The translations under genes and the position numbers were made by a program. This document shows, piece after piece, positions 1 through 7,985 of a stretch of 64,000 bases of DNA. The notes under the pieces are model-generated. The model saw only the letters and a program-made list of their open reading frames with translations. It searched no databases and had not been told where the DNA came from. The stretch lies in NCBI RefSeq assembly GCF_044751345.1, contig NZ_JBIWXY010000001.1, positions 1,488,001 through 1,552,000 of the forward strand, in the 5' to 3' direction. This DNA is from Methylobacillus methanolivorans. Lineage in GTDB: Bacteria > Pseudomonadota > Gammaproteobacteria > Burkholderiales > Methylophilaceae. How positions within the stretch are numbered: the first letter of the stretch is position 1; every line of letters begins with the position of its first letter.

Positions 1-156
1 CTTTATATATCCGCACAGACCCTTGTGCACTGATGTATAGCGAGTGAAATGAAGAAAGTAGTGAATAATTAAAATTAATTATCGGCTAAAACTCTCATTA
101 GCGCTCTGGACGAGCTATGAGACTATTGCTTTGGGAAGCAACGCCGATTTCTTTGC

Positions 157-400
157 GCAAAATCCCCGAGCCCTTGTGTTGCCACACCTCGGGGCAAGGC
201 ACTGAATCTCAGCAAGCAATCGCTAGGGCGACTGCTTAACATGCTTCGACTTCGCTAAAGCTACGGGTCAATATTACATATTCACCTTCAGTGCCTTGCC
301 CCGAGCTGCTTGCAGCTCAGGGATTTTGCGGAGCTTCGCTCCCCATTACATATATCGCTCTTGGGAGAGCTTTTTTCGTTGGCGAAAAAATATGTAATGG
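157..400. repeat. nested and adjacent perfect inverted repeats, no gene
   Basis: Three inverted repeats can be read here. An outer 10-bp pair lies at 157-166/320-329 and encloses a perfect 19-bp pair at 188-206/287-305. A separate 11-bp pair lies at 343-353/390-400. Short hairpins such as GAGCTTCGCTCC sit between them. No open frame of note overlaps. The nesting suggests a folded RNA or single-stranded DNA form, such as a plasmid-origin-like or recombination element, but I do not recognise the family. The rest of 1-471 shows nothing further. Confidence 0.6.
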
Positions 401-471
401 GCCCCCTCATGAAATTTTGAAGTCTAGTATTTAGAAGAGGTATTGTTGAGCATAGTAATTATTAAGGTTAA

Positions 472-660
472 CCGCTTAGAGGCAACCTACAGAATGCGGG
501 CGATCTAACTAACAGCAGCTTGTTTCTAGAAAAATTCGCAAAGACTCAGGAATCATTCCCTGAACTCACCATCAAGGAACTGAATGACGATCAATCCAAG
601 GCATTGGTAACTGATAGCATGGTAGAGAATGTCAGATGGACAGAACAAGCAGGACAGTAA
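472..660 (+). pseudogene. orphan C-terminal ORF fragment
   Basis: An open frame without a usable ATG runs from just after an in-frame stop at 469-471 to TAA at 658-660, about 62 residues. It has protein-like composition (motif FLEKFAKTQESFPELTIKEL) and no recognisable family. It could be the tail of a gene truncated on the left, or a short gene using TTG at 520. I favour a remnant because the flanking sequence is repeat-rich and has no upstream coding continuation. Confidence 0.35.
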
Positions 661-697
661 GAAAACACAAGCCTGATTGTTTTGGGGAAGAGTAATT

Positions 698-729
698 AAC
701 AAAGCTGGTAGTCATCTACTAGCTTTGTT
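698..729. terminator. hairpin downstream of the PEP-CTERM gene
   Basis: A 14-bp stem with one G-T mismatch (698-711 with 716-729) and a TCAT loop lies 45 bp past the stop of the minus-strand gene at 774. There is no strong U-tract on the minus strand, so termination is plausible rather than certain. Confidence 0.5.
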
Positions 730-773
730 ATTGACAGAACATTGACTGAGTTTTGACAGTCAGATGAGCCGAA

Positions 774-1484
774 TTATTTAGCGTGACGACGGCGCATTAC
801 TGCACCCAGCAAGCCCAAGCCTACCAGTAACATGGCGTAGATGTCTGCTTCCGGTACCGCTGCTACTAATCCAGAGGTCACGACCCAGGCGTAGCGCTGG
901 TCTTCCTTAAGGCCATAGCCCTGAAAGCCGTTGTGGTTGCCGAAAACCCAGGCAAACACACTAGGAACACTACTATATTCTGCGCCAGACCAGTAAGTGT
1001 AGGACTGTTCGTTGTCGAACGTGGCAGTGTTGGGGATGGGTCTCCATGCCGTGCCTCCCAGTTCCTGGAAGAACAATTCGGGAAATTCGTCAGAGGAAGT
1101 GGCCACCGTGGGCAAACGCCATTGGTCGCTACCGCCATAGCTGACGCTGTTGAGGTAGTTGACGAATCCCAGTGCGCCCCACCAGCTGGTGCGTCCGTTT
1201 TCAGAAAAGTCGGCAGCACTGAGCGTGTAAATGCCCAAGGGGCTGTTAACATTAGGAGTATTCGTAATGGTGGGGGTGACAGCAATAATGGCGTCAACGA
1301 TGGTGCTATGACCCTGGCTGCTGATGAGGCTGGCGAGCAGGTTGGCGTCCTTGGTCCAGGTGACATCGCTGATAGAGCTGTAAACGAGTTCTACGCCATT
1401 GGGGTTGTAGCTGGTAAGCTCAGCGTGGACGTTAAGGCTGGCAAACAGCAGGGCGCTAGCTAGCAAAGTGGGTTTGAAGTACAT
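774..1484 (-). CDS. PEP-CTERM sorting-domain secreted protein
   Basis: This encodes a 236-residue exported protein of unknown activity. The start at 1484 is chosen because AGGA lies 8 bp upstream and the protein then opens with a signal peptide (MYFKPTLLASALLFASLNVHA). The middle, with WWGALGFVNYLN, WRLPT and YWSGAEY, resembles the lectin-like DUF1566 fold of surface proteins. The C-terminus is a PEP-CTERM tripartite signal: VPEAD, a hydrophobic helix, then RRRHAK. PEP-CTERM proteins are handled by an exosortase, which is not in this window. The PEAD form replaces the usual PEP and recurs in the protein at 35135. Ligand and role are unknown. Confidence 0.75.
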   Translation of the reverse strand: MYFKPTLLASALLFASLNVHAELTSYNPNGVELVYSSISDVTWTKDANLLASLISSQGHSTIVDAIIAVTPTITNTPNVNSPLGIYTLSAADFSENGRTSWWGALGFVNYLNSVSYGGSDQWRLPTVATSSDEFPELFFQELGGTAWRPIPNTATFDNEQSYTYWSGAEYSSVPSVFAWVFGNHNGFQGYGLKEDQRYAWVVTSGLVAAVPEADIYAMLLVGLGLLGAVMRRRHAK

Positions 1485-1523
1485 GTGATAGTTCCTTTGT
1501 TGAGGATGGTTAAAATAAATCAA

Positions 1524-2009
1524 CAGGTATATTGCAGATGCAAACTTAAAACACTATAAAAATTCAACTCAGTGCCGCGAGCAATTGCATCGACAAATAA
1601 CAACCTGAACTGTCAATGTAGTTTCGGGATGGTGGATGACACCAGTTTGAATAAAGAGCTAGTCTGGAAACCCCTAATGATATCCCCGTAGTGCGAGGCG
1701 CATTCTTCGCGATTAAAACAACCTCAAGGCGTTATATGTAAATCACCAAACACACAGACTGCCTTGATCGTAGTTGTTGTGACATCCAAAGAAAAACAAC
1801 TTATAACCTGCCTAAAATCTTTTAAAACACCTACACCTCCTAGTATAGGTATATCACTAAATTTACCAGTCTAGGTAATATGCACACACTCTCCTCATAG
1901 TTAAAAAATATAGAAAGTCGCTTCGCTCCCATTCACCAAAGTATATTAATCACAATAAGTCATTTGAAATACCTATACTTATTTTTAACAACTTGTATAA
2001 GGTATACAT
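1524..2009. promoter_or_regulatory. AT-rich intergenic region with repeated operator-like motif
   Basis: No gene is visible in this gap. GTATAGGTAT occurs at 1843-1852 and as an exact inverted copy at 1969-1978. A palindrome, GTATAAGGTATAC, lies at 1995-2007 and overlaps the ribosome binding site of the gene starting at 2010. This arrangement suggests autoregulation by that winged-helix protein. Confidence 0.4.
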
Positions 2010-2495
2010 ATGAAAAACTCAAACTCATCATGGCAGCGCAATGGATTTAGTCAATCATTCATCATGATTCCGACAGAGGCTGTTTATATGGGGCTCACTA
2101 AACGTCAACTTCTTGTTCTTCTAGTTTTGTGCAGCCACTCCGATAAGCTAGGGAATGTCATTATTTCCAGAGAAAAAATTTCCTTGAAAACTGGAATTCA
2201 TATTTCTGATATATCTAAAACCTATTCAGAACTTGAAGAGATAGGTTTCATTGAGCATCGTCAACAAATTGGCTTAAACGCCTGCAACACTATTAGGTTG
2301 AAAGTTCCCAGAACAAATACTATTGAGAAACTTGTAGAAGAAAAACATGGAAAAGGTAAAGGGCATGGTAAAGGAGATTACTTACCCCAAGGAGTAGATG
2401 CTAAATTATTACAGCCTTATCAAGTAGCCAGAGAAGTGAGAAAAGTAATGAATATTGAATTGTCTGACTTTGAAGACCCATTTGATGAATATTGA
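2010..2495 (+). CDS. winged-helix plasmid/phage replication-type protein
   Basis: This encodes 161 residues. Residues about 20-100 look like the helix-turn-helix module common at the N-terminus of plasmid and phage replication proteins and their regulators (LTKRQLLVLLVLCSHSD, then ISREKISLKTGIHISDISKT as the recognition region, then a wing ending LKVP). The tail is basic and glycine-rich (KHGKGKGHGKG) followed by an acidic end. There is no catalytic domain, so a DNA-binding regulator or short initiator is likeliest. The ribosome binding site AAGG lies inside a palindrome, which hints at autoregulation. It sits with other accessory genes; the neighbour at 2510 converges on it. Function is inferred from fold only. 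Confidence 0.55.
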   Translation: MKNSNSSWQRNGFSQSFIMIPTEAVYMGLTKRQLLVLLVLCSHSDKLGNVIISREKISLKTGIHISDISKTYSELEEIGFIEHRQQIGLNACNTIRLKVPRTNTIEKLVEEKHGKGKGHGKGDYLPQGVDAKLLQPYQVAREVRKVMNIELSDFEDPFDEY

Positions 2496-2509
2496 TATGG
2501 AGCTCAATC

Positions 2510-2944
2510 CTATTCAATGTTCAGTTGGTTAGTTTTGAGTTTGCTCCAATCCCTAAAAATAACAACATCATTGAGGTCTGTATATTTTAAATTGTCTCGC
2601 TCAGTCCAATTTCTGGGTTTCTTATCATGCCAATATTTCCCTTGGCTGATAATGTTTCTCAAAATTACCTCTTCTTGCAAGGTAAGCTCTTTATTGAAGG
2701 CTGGATGAAACATTTTTCTCAATGTTCTAAATTGCGGATAGATATCCCAGACAAACTGATCCAATTCCCACCTTGAGCCTTTTGGCCAGTTATCCTGGTT
2801 ATCTAGATAAGCATTTAAAGCAGCCACCATGATTTGGGCGATACTTTTGTCCTCCAGCCTAGACAAGGTTTCAAGCTCAAATTTAAGTTTGGCATTCAAC
2901 CTCAAGCTCATCACTTCAGCTTTGCCTTTTGGCGTTTCTTCCAT
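2510..2944 (-). CDS. ribbon-helix-helix N-terminal protein, unknown function
   Basis: This encodes about 144 residues. I place the start at 2944 (MEETPKGKAEV) because a GGAT element precedes it and the conserved-looking part begins there; an upstream ATG at 3019 would add a hydrophobic leader unlike the rest. Residues 10-45 (MSLRLNAKLKFELETLSRLE) fit a ribbon-helix-helix DNA-binding unit of the CopG/Arc type. The remainder is rich in W, D and K and has no known motif. It ends 15 bp from the stop of the convergent gene at 2495. Regulator or plasmid partition/antitoxin roles are possible; no toxin partner is visible. Confidence 0.5.
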   Translation of the reverse strand: MEETPKGKAEVMSLRLNAKLKFELETLSRLEDKSIAQIMVAALNAYLDNQDNWPKGSRWELDQFVWDIYPQFRTLRKMFHPAFNKELTLQEEVILRNIISQGKYWHDKKPRNWTERDNLKYTDLNDVVIFRDWSKLKTNQLNIE

Positions 2945-3176
2945 ATAGATCCAATCGCACTCAACATTCAAGTAGAAATTGTAAACCAAAAACAACAAAA
3001 AGAATACACATATTGACATATGGTATCATTTGTATTACAATGTTTACATCATCAATCGGTGATCCTCCTTTAGGAGGTGTCCCAAGCGCTATCTCCGGAT
3101 AGTAAGCAGGCATGCATTGAAAAACCAATCCATCGTACACCTTAAGAAAGGAGCTAACTAATATAGGAAATTAAAA

Positions 3177-4145
3177 ATGTCAGTTCAAAAACCAAAAGTT
3201 ATTCCACCTCTTGTTCTATCAGATATTGCACAAATAGCATCCACATTGTTTTCCTCGGAGGATACAACTGCAAATCTTGATCCCAATCTATCCCCCATTA
3301 AGCAACTTTCAATTTTTAATATGAAAGCCGAAATGGGGATAGCTAAATTTCAGGTGATTATTGGAAATGCTTACTATGATGGGATCCACATTGAACAAAA
3401 TATTGAGCTCGCCGAATATTGGTGGGAAGAGGCTGCAGAACAAGGCAATACCGAGGCAGAGTTAAATTTGATGCAGTTATACATCCGTATGAATGAGAGC
3501 CCTGCCAGAGTCATCCCCTATCTAAAAAAACTTGTAACTAAAGGTAATCCAGAAGCCATGTTCCATTACGGACTAGCTTTAACTTATGGGAAAGGGGTTA
3601 AAAAGAATGTTCGGACAGGGGAATCCTGGTTATCAAAAGCAGCCAGACTAAATCATATTGATGCCCTAGTAGCTTTGTCGAAAATATACAGCGAGATCAA
3701 ACAACTAAGAAATCACACTAAAAGCCACCAATATCAAAAGAGAGCTTGTGATCTTGGTCATAAGAAATCAATGTATGAATATAGCTACAATAAGATTCTC
3801 AATGAAAAGAATATTACAGATATCTCCTCAAAAGTATATTTGGAGAAATTAGCAGCTGACGGTCATCCTGAGCCACTCATGCTTCTGGCGCACCTGAAAG
3901 TGCACTCTGGTAACTTTGTTGAGAGTGTAAAACACTTACATGATGCTGCCATGCTTAATTATGGTCCAGCAAACTGGATGTTGGGAAGATGTTATGAAGA
4001 TGGCTGGACTGTAAAAAGATCACCATCGAAGGCTCATTATTACAAAAACAGGTCAAAAATTCTTGGGTTTGATGGTGGCTTTGGCAAGAATCCATTCACG
4101 CCAAATACGCTAAGCACAACTGTTATTGGGGGTGGATATGCTTAA
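3177..4145 (+). CDS. Sel1/TPR-repeat protein
   Basis: This encodes a 322-residue protein with no signal peptide, built largely of Sel1-like repeats (for example NAYYDGIHIEQNIELAEYWW, FHYGLALTYGKGVKKNVRTG and WMLGRCYEDGWTVKRSPSKA). Such helical repeats act as protein-protein scaffolds. The start is preceded by AGGAAATTAAAA. Upstream 3060-3075 holds a short CTCCTTTAGGAG hairpin. A small ORF overlaps the stop codon and may be coupled to it. The lack of a signal peptide separates it from periplasmic Sel1 proteins and from secreted effectors with classical signals. Partner and function are unknown. Confidence 0.7.
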   Translation: MSVQKPKVIPPLVLSDIAQIASTLFSSEDTTANLDPNLSPIKQLSIFNMKAEMGIAKFQVIIGNAYYDGIHIEQNIELAEYWWEEAAEQGNTEAELNLMQLYIRMNESPARVIPYLKKLVTKGNPEAMFHYGLALTYGKGVKKNVRTGESWLSKAARLNHIDALVALSKIYSEIKQLRNHTKSHQYQKRACDLGHKKSMYEYSYNKILNEKNITDISSKVYLEKLAADGHPEPLMLLAHLKVHSGNFVESVKHLHDAAMLNYGPANWMLGRCYEDGWTVKRSPSKAHYYKNRSKILGFDGGFGKNPFTPNTLSTTVIGGGYA

Positions 4146-4266
4146 TGATGCCTCTATTGATTATGCAAAAACAGTATTTGTGCGCTCATATATAAGGTTC
4201 CGATATGGAAGAAATGAATATATTGAATATCATTACAGGCGGCCACCAAGAACACTAGATTGGTAG
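4138..4266 (+). CDS. small basic protein coupled to the Sel1 gene
   Basis: A 42-residue frame begins at the ATG at 4138, 8 bp before the Sel1 gene ends, with GGGGGTGG just upstream as a ribosome binding site. The product is rich in Tyr and Arg (VFVRSYIRFRYGR, YHYRRPPR). That composition resembles small basic proteins with V-R-x-Y-x-R repeats, but I cannot name a family. The overlap argues for translational coupling. It could equally be chance read-through of AT-rich sequence. Confidence 0.4.
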   Translation: MLNDASIDYAKTVFVRSYIRFRYGRNEYIEYHYRRPPRTLDW

Positions 4267-4275
4267 TGAAAATAA

Positions 4276-4312
4276 AGTGAGGTAGTCAAACTACCTCACT
4301 GCAGTCTCTTTT
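4276..4312. terminator. bidirectional hairpin terminator
   Basis: A perfect 11-bp stem (4276-4286 with 4290-4300) and a CAA loop are followed by GCAGTCTCTTTTTC. It lies between the convergent Sel1/small ORF unit and the minus-strand gdx gene. Confidence 0.7.
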
Positions 4313-4313
4313 T

Positions 4314-4634
4314 CTAAGCTGGTGTAGCGAGTTTTAATCCAATTATTCCAGCTACGATCAAACTCAAGCTAGCTATGCGCAAGAAGGCGGCAGATTCACC
4401 AAATAATACGATCCCACAAATGGCGGTGCCAATGGCTCCGATGCCTACCCAGACTGCATATGCCGTCCCCAATGGAAGCCCTTTCATTGCAATACTCAAC
4501 AATCCTAAGCTTAAGAGAATACAGATAATGGTTAACACTGACGGGATCGGTTTTGTAAAGCCATCTGAATACTTCAATCCAATGGCCCAGCCGACTTCCA
4601 ATAGACCTGCAACAACAAGAATAAACCAGTTCAC
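4314..4634 (-). CDS. gdx: guanidinium exporter Gdx (SMR family, SugE-type)
   Basis: This encodes a 106-residue, four-helix small multidrug resistance protein. The N-terminus (GLLEVGWAIGLKYSDGFT) carries the membrane-embedded Glu and the WA-GLKYS-GFT signature of the Gdx/SugE branch rather than the EmrE branch. Gdx proteins form dual-topology dimers that export guanidinium in exchange for protons. The start is GTG at 4634, chosen because GGAGGG lies 7 bp upstream. The leader contains a guanidine-II riboswitch, which independently supports guanidinium as substrate. Length is typical. Confidence in family is high. Confidence 0.93.
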   Translation of the reverse strand: MNWFILVVAGLLEVGWAIGLKYSDGFTKPIPSVLTIICILLSLGLLSIAMKGLPLGTAYAVWVGIGAIGTAICGIVLFGESAAFLRIASLSLIVAGIIGLKLATPA

Positions 4635-4656
4635 TACGACCCTCCAATTAATAAAT

Positions 4657-4702
4657 TGGGGCCGTCCCCGATGAGTTAGATAGGTAAGGTCGTCCCTACC
4701 CC
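4657..4702 (-). promoter_or_regulatory. guanidine-II riboswitch (mini-ykkC)
   Basis: On the minus strand two stem-loops stand in tandem in the gdx leader: GGTAGGG-ACGA-CCTTACC (4683-4700) then GGGG-ACGG-CCCC (4658-4669). Twin hairpins with ACGR loops are the defining feature of the guanidine-II class, where guanidinium holds the two loops together and exposes the ribosome binding site. The second hairpin ends about 12 bp upstream of GGAGGG, so control of translation is likely. Confidence 0.9.
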
Positions 4703-4722
4703 ATTTAAAAAGTACTGAGAGG

Positions 4723-5046
4723 TTATTGCTTTACTTGATGCACCAAACCTAATGACTTATCACCATACTCAATATGAACCTTAGCAATGATGACCTTGTA
4801 ACTATCTAGCCATTTTGAAGATTTTGCTTTTGCTTCTTGATGTTTAGGATCCTGAATAAGCTTTTGAAGCGCCTCCATTGTTTCCCAGTAATACACCCCT
4901 GAGATAACTCCTGTATCAAGATTTACCCAAGACTCTTCCCCTATATAGCCAGGGATGGACTTCGCCATATCTGCAATCTGCTTGTCGAGCTCAAAAAACT
5001 CTTGGTCAAATTGCTTCTTGGCAAAGATAAATGTGGATGAGTACAT
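4723..5046 (-). CDS. antibiotic biosynthesis monooxygenase-like (ABM) protein
   Basis: This encodes 107 residues. The start at 5046 (MYSSTFIFAKK) is supported by AAGGA upstream; the longer frame to 5091 has no ribosome site and would run into the divergent promoter. The sequence fits a dimeric alpha/beta-barrel ABM fold: an initial strand, helix FFELDKQIADMAK, PGYIGEESW, then GVYYWETMEALQKL and a final strand. Members act as cofactor-free oxygenases, haem-degrading enzymes or stress proteins. I see no haem-binding Asn/Trp pair I can assign. The gene is divergent from mocR with a 70-bp gap, so it may be a target of that regulator. Confidence 0.65.
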   Translation of the reverse strand: MYSSTFIFAKKQFDQEFFELDKQIADMAKSIPGYIGEESWVNLDTGVISGVYYWETMEALQKLIQDPKHQEAKAKSSKWLDSYKVIIAKVHIEYGDKSLGLVHQVKQ

Positions 5047-5116
5047 ATTTTCCTTACTTAATGAACCACGACATGATATCGTCACAGTCACAATACTATA
5101 TTGTCATAGGACAAAT

Positions 5117-6412
5117 GTGAAGATTATTGGAAAAACTGCTATTGAGATATCAGATAGTGTCAGACAGCTGGTTGAAAGTGGAGAGTTGAATCCAGGAAAT
5201 TCTTTGCCCCCAGTTCGTGAGCTCGCAGAGCAATTAGGGGTAAACCGCAATACTGTTGCGGCGGCGTATCAGAAGCTGACTCAAGCTGACATCGTGATAT
5301 CGCAGGGCAGAGCGGGCACGGTAATCCGGCAGCCTGCAAAAGCTGGTGAGCAAGAAGGATTGAGTTTAGGCACCGCCCTAATTGATATGGCTGATGGAAA
5401 TCCCAACCCGGAATACCTGCCAGATCCACGCCAATTATTTGGCGAAGCTAATGTCCGCTGCTTCCTCTATGGGGAAGAAACCATCCTACCCGATCTCAAT
5501 ACCTACGGTAGGGATTGGCTAGGTAACGATTGTCCCCCGGGTATGGAGCTTGAGCTTACACATGGTGCTTTAGATGCAATTGAGCGGTTATGTGTTGCCC
5601 ACCTCGTGCAAGGGGACAAAGTGGCTGTTGAAGACCCTGGATTTATGGGTACGATTGGATCCATCAAGCTTGCTGGCATGCGAACAGTTGGGATTGAAAT
5701 CGATGATTTTGGAATGAAGCCTGACTCCTTGCAGATGGCATTGAACTTGGGAGTACGTGCAGTATTAATTACCCCACGAGCTCACAACCCTACTGGCTGC
5801 AGCCTCAATGCCACGAGGGCCCAGGAACTCAAAGGCATATTGGCCTCACATCCAAATGTGCTGGTAATTATGGATGACCATTTCGCATTGGTTGCCAACT
5901 CACCATTTTACTCGATCATTCCAGAGACCACATTGAGATGGGCATTAATTCGTTCTGTTTCTAAGGGACTTGGGCCTGACTTAAGGGTTGCATTTGTAGG
6001 CTGTGACAAGGCTACTGCAGACAGGCTCCGCGCTAGGCTGGCCCCAGGTATGAATTGGGTAAGCCATCTACTTCAGGCTCTAGTGCTCAGCTGTCTTACC
6101 TCTAAGAAAATCATCTCGTCACTGAAAGCTGCTCAATCTACGTACACAGAGAACCGCTTAGAGTTGATCCAAGCCCTGAGGAGTGAAGGCATAGAGGTCA
6201 CCTCCACAGTTGATGGATTGAATGTTTGGATTCCTGTTTCCGAAGATCAAAAAACTATTGCATATGAACTAGCAAAGAAAGGATGGTTAGTTCGATCAGG
6301 GAATGCATTTGAAGTCCAGCGGCCCTCAAATGCTGTACGTGTAACCATATCCAAACTCAACCCCGGCCAGGCCGGAAAGTTCGTAAAAGATTTTAAATTT
6401 AGTCATGGTTAA
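5117..6412 (+). CDS. MocR-type (GntR/aminotransferase) transcriptional regulator
   Basis: This encodes about 431 residues. I start at the GTG at 5117 (VKIIGKTAIEIS) behind AGGA; the open frame reaches further upstream only by overlapping the divergent gene. Residues 1-75 are a GntR winged helix (SLPPVRELAEQLGVNRNTVA). The rest is a fold-type I aminotransferase domain that binds PLP, with ITPRAHNPTGCSL, MDDHFA and the expected PLP-lysine region RSVSKGLGPDLRVAF. MocR proteins sense PLP adducts of amino compounds and usually control adjacent genes. Here the downstream genes are a DapA-like lyase (8-bp overlap) and a LysE exporter. The 70-bp divergent gap contains TGTCA/TGACA-like elements that could be its operator. 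Confidence 0.85.
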   Translation: MKIIGKTAIEISDSVRQLVESGELNPGNSLPPVRELAEQLGVNRNTVAAAYQKLTQADIVISQGRAGTVIRQPAKAGEQEGLSLGTALIDMADGNPNPEYLPDPRQLFGEANVRCFLYGEETILPDLNTYGRDWLGNDCPPGMELELTHGALDAIERLCVAHLVQGDKVAVEDPGFMGTIGSIKLAGMRTVGIEIDDFGMKPDSLQMALNLGVRAVLITPRAHNPTGCSLNATRAQELKGILASHPNVLVIMDDHFALVANSPFYSIIPETTLRWALIRSVSKGLGPDLRVAFVGCDKATADRLRARLAPGMNWVSHLLQALVLSCLTSKKIISSLKAAQSTYTENRLELIQALRSEGIEVTSTVDGLNVWIPVSEDQKTIAYELAKKGWLVRSGNAFEVQRPSNAVRVTISKLNPGQAGKFVKDFKFSHG

Positions 6413-7325
6413 TCCAATGCAGATTTCTCAAATGAAATTCACGGGTTTGTGCGCTTTTCCTTTAACGCCATTTAATGAGGAGGGTTTTCAAGAGGATGCA
6501 TTCATTAGTCTCATACGTCGCCTAGTAGTAGCCAAGGTAAATTCAATTGGTGTCCTGGGCTCAACAGGGGCATATGCCTATTTGAATCGCCAGGAACGCG
6601 CCCAGGTGATTGAGTTGGCATTGGAACATGCTAGAGGGATTCCTGTTATGGCAGGTATTGGCGCCCTAAGGGTTAGAGATATCCTATTATTGGCTGAGGA
6701 TGCTCAGAGGCTGGGAGTCCAGGCGGTCATGCTGGCTCCAATGTCATACCATAAACTGACAGAAGATGAGGTATTTGATCTCTACAAAACCGTGACGGAC
6801 CACCTTTCAATCCCGCTATGTATTTACGACAACCCTGGCACAACAAACTTCAAATTTACTGATGAACTACTGGCACAAATTGCCCAATTGCCCTTTGTTC
6901 GCTCAATCAAGATACCGCCGATTTCTGCGTATCTTCCCGATGCCAAAAAACGGGTGGACAGCCTGCGTAAAGGGATTCCTTCTGAAGTTTCGATAGGAAT
7001 TAGTGGCGACTGGAGCGGGTTGGATGGTTTAAGAGCTGGGTGTGATCTTTGGTATTCCGCAATTGGTGGATTAATTCCAGAGACGCTTATGGACATTGTA
7101 CATACCGCAAATCAAGGGGATTTTGAACTAGCTGATCGCACTTTTCAGGATATGGAGGTGATTCTGGATATGTTTAGGCGATATGGCAGTATAAGGGTCA
7201 TTGCCTGTGCTGCCAAAGAACTCGGAATAGTCAATAACTTCTGCCTACCACCGCCTTTAAAGCCACTACCTGAAGTTGAGCAATCGTTATTGAGGGCATT
7301 AATTCATGAATTACAACCAGCGTAA
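6405..7325 (+). CDS. DapA/N-acetylneuraminate-lyase family aldolase
   Basis: This encodes a 306-residue TIM-barrel protein of the dihydrodipicolinate synthase family. Seen are GVLGSTGAYAYL (the substrate-carboxylate loop), the catalytic Tyr in IYDNPGTT and the Schiff-base Lys in SIKIPP. The family condenses or cleaves pyruvate-type 2-oxo acids. The loop reads GSTGAYAYL rather than the GTTGE of true DapA, so lysine biosynthesis is unlikely. It overlaps the end of mocR by 8 bp and is followed by lysE 14 bp later. The three genes look like one regulated catabolic or detoxifying unit for an amino compound; the substrate is unknown. Confidence 0.8.
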   Translation: MVNPMQISQMKFTGLCAFPLTPFNEEGFQEDAFISLIRRLVVAKVNSIGVLGSTGAYAYLNRQERAQVIELALEHARGIPVMAGIGALRVRDILLLAEDAQRLGVQAVMLAPMSYHKLTEDEVFDLYKTVTDHLSIPLCIYDNPGTTNFKFTDELLAQIAQLPFVRSIKIPPISAYLPDAKKRVDSLRKGIPSEVSIGISGDWSGLDGLRAGCDLWYSAIGGLIPETLMDIVHTANQGDFELADRTFQDMEVILDMFRRYGSIRVIACAAKELGIVNNFCLPPPLKPLPEVEQSLLRALIHELQPA

Positions 7326-7339
7326 ACGAAGAGAAAAAT

Positions 7340-7981
7340 ATGCTGATTGATCCTGGAAGTTTTGGCATGTTCTTGGTCGCTGCCATTGTGCTTGCATTTA
7401 TTCCTGGGCCTAGTGTTCTGTACGTCCTTGCCCGTACGCTTGCAGGAGGCAAACAGGAGGGAATTTCATCAACATTTGGTACAAGCATTGGTGGATTGCT
7501 ACATGTGATACTAGCAGCCACAGGGTTAACAGCTTTGTTGGCAGCCTCAGCTCATGCTTTTGCAATTGTGAAGTTCATTGGGGCCGCGTACCTAATTGGC
7601 TTGGGTGTGAAAATGATTTGGTCTGCAACACAGGCTACATTCCAAGAGTTGAGACCAGGTGTCACTAATGGAGCGAAACGCGCATTTAGTGATGGCATAC
7701 TGACTGAAGCTTTTAATGTGAAAACAGCTTTGTTCTTCTTGGCGTTTATTCCCCAATTCTTAAATCACACATTGCCAGTTGCTCCTCAAATCATTGTGTA
7801 TGGTTTGATTTGTGTATTTCTAAATACTTTAGTTGATCTCATTGTAGTGAGTTGTGCTGTCTGGCTAACACCGTTGGTAAAAGGATCAGCAACACCTGCG
7901 AAATTGATGTCCTTTGGCTCAGGATCTGTATTAGTAGGATTGGGAATCTATCTAGGACTAGGTGACTCAATGTCCCCTTGA
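7340..7981 (+). CDS. LysE/RhtB-family amino acid exporter
   Basis: This encodes 213 residues with six predicted membrane helices. It has the family signature near the N-terminus, FIPGPSVLYVLARTLAGG, equivalent to the usual PGP motif. These proteins export amino acids or related amines from the cytoplasm. It follows the DapA-like gene by 14 bp with GAAGAG as ribosome site and is presumably under MocR control. The substrate within the family cannot be told from the sequence; the neighbouring PLP-type sensor points to an amino acid or derivative. Confidence 0.85.
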   Translation: MLIDPGSFGMFLVAAIVLAFIPGPSVLYVLARTLAGGKQEGISSTFGTSIGGLLHVILAATGLTALLAASAHAFAIVKFIGAAYLIGLGVKMIWSATQATFQELRPGVTNGAKRAFSDGILTEAFNVKTALFFLAFIPQFLNHTLPVAPQIIVYGLICVFLNTLVDLIVVSCAVWLTPLVKGSATPAKLMSFGSGSVLVGLGIYLGLGDSMSP

Positions 7982-7985
7982 GCCA

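Noticed and set aside
933..1463. 176-codon frame on the plus strand
   Set aside because: It is antisense to the PEP-CTERM gene, which has a signal peptide, sorting tail and ribosome site.
4955..5116. N-terminal extension of the MocR protein
   Set aside because: The extension overlaps the divergent ABM gene and its promoter, and the GntR domain begins normally at the GTG at 5117.
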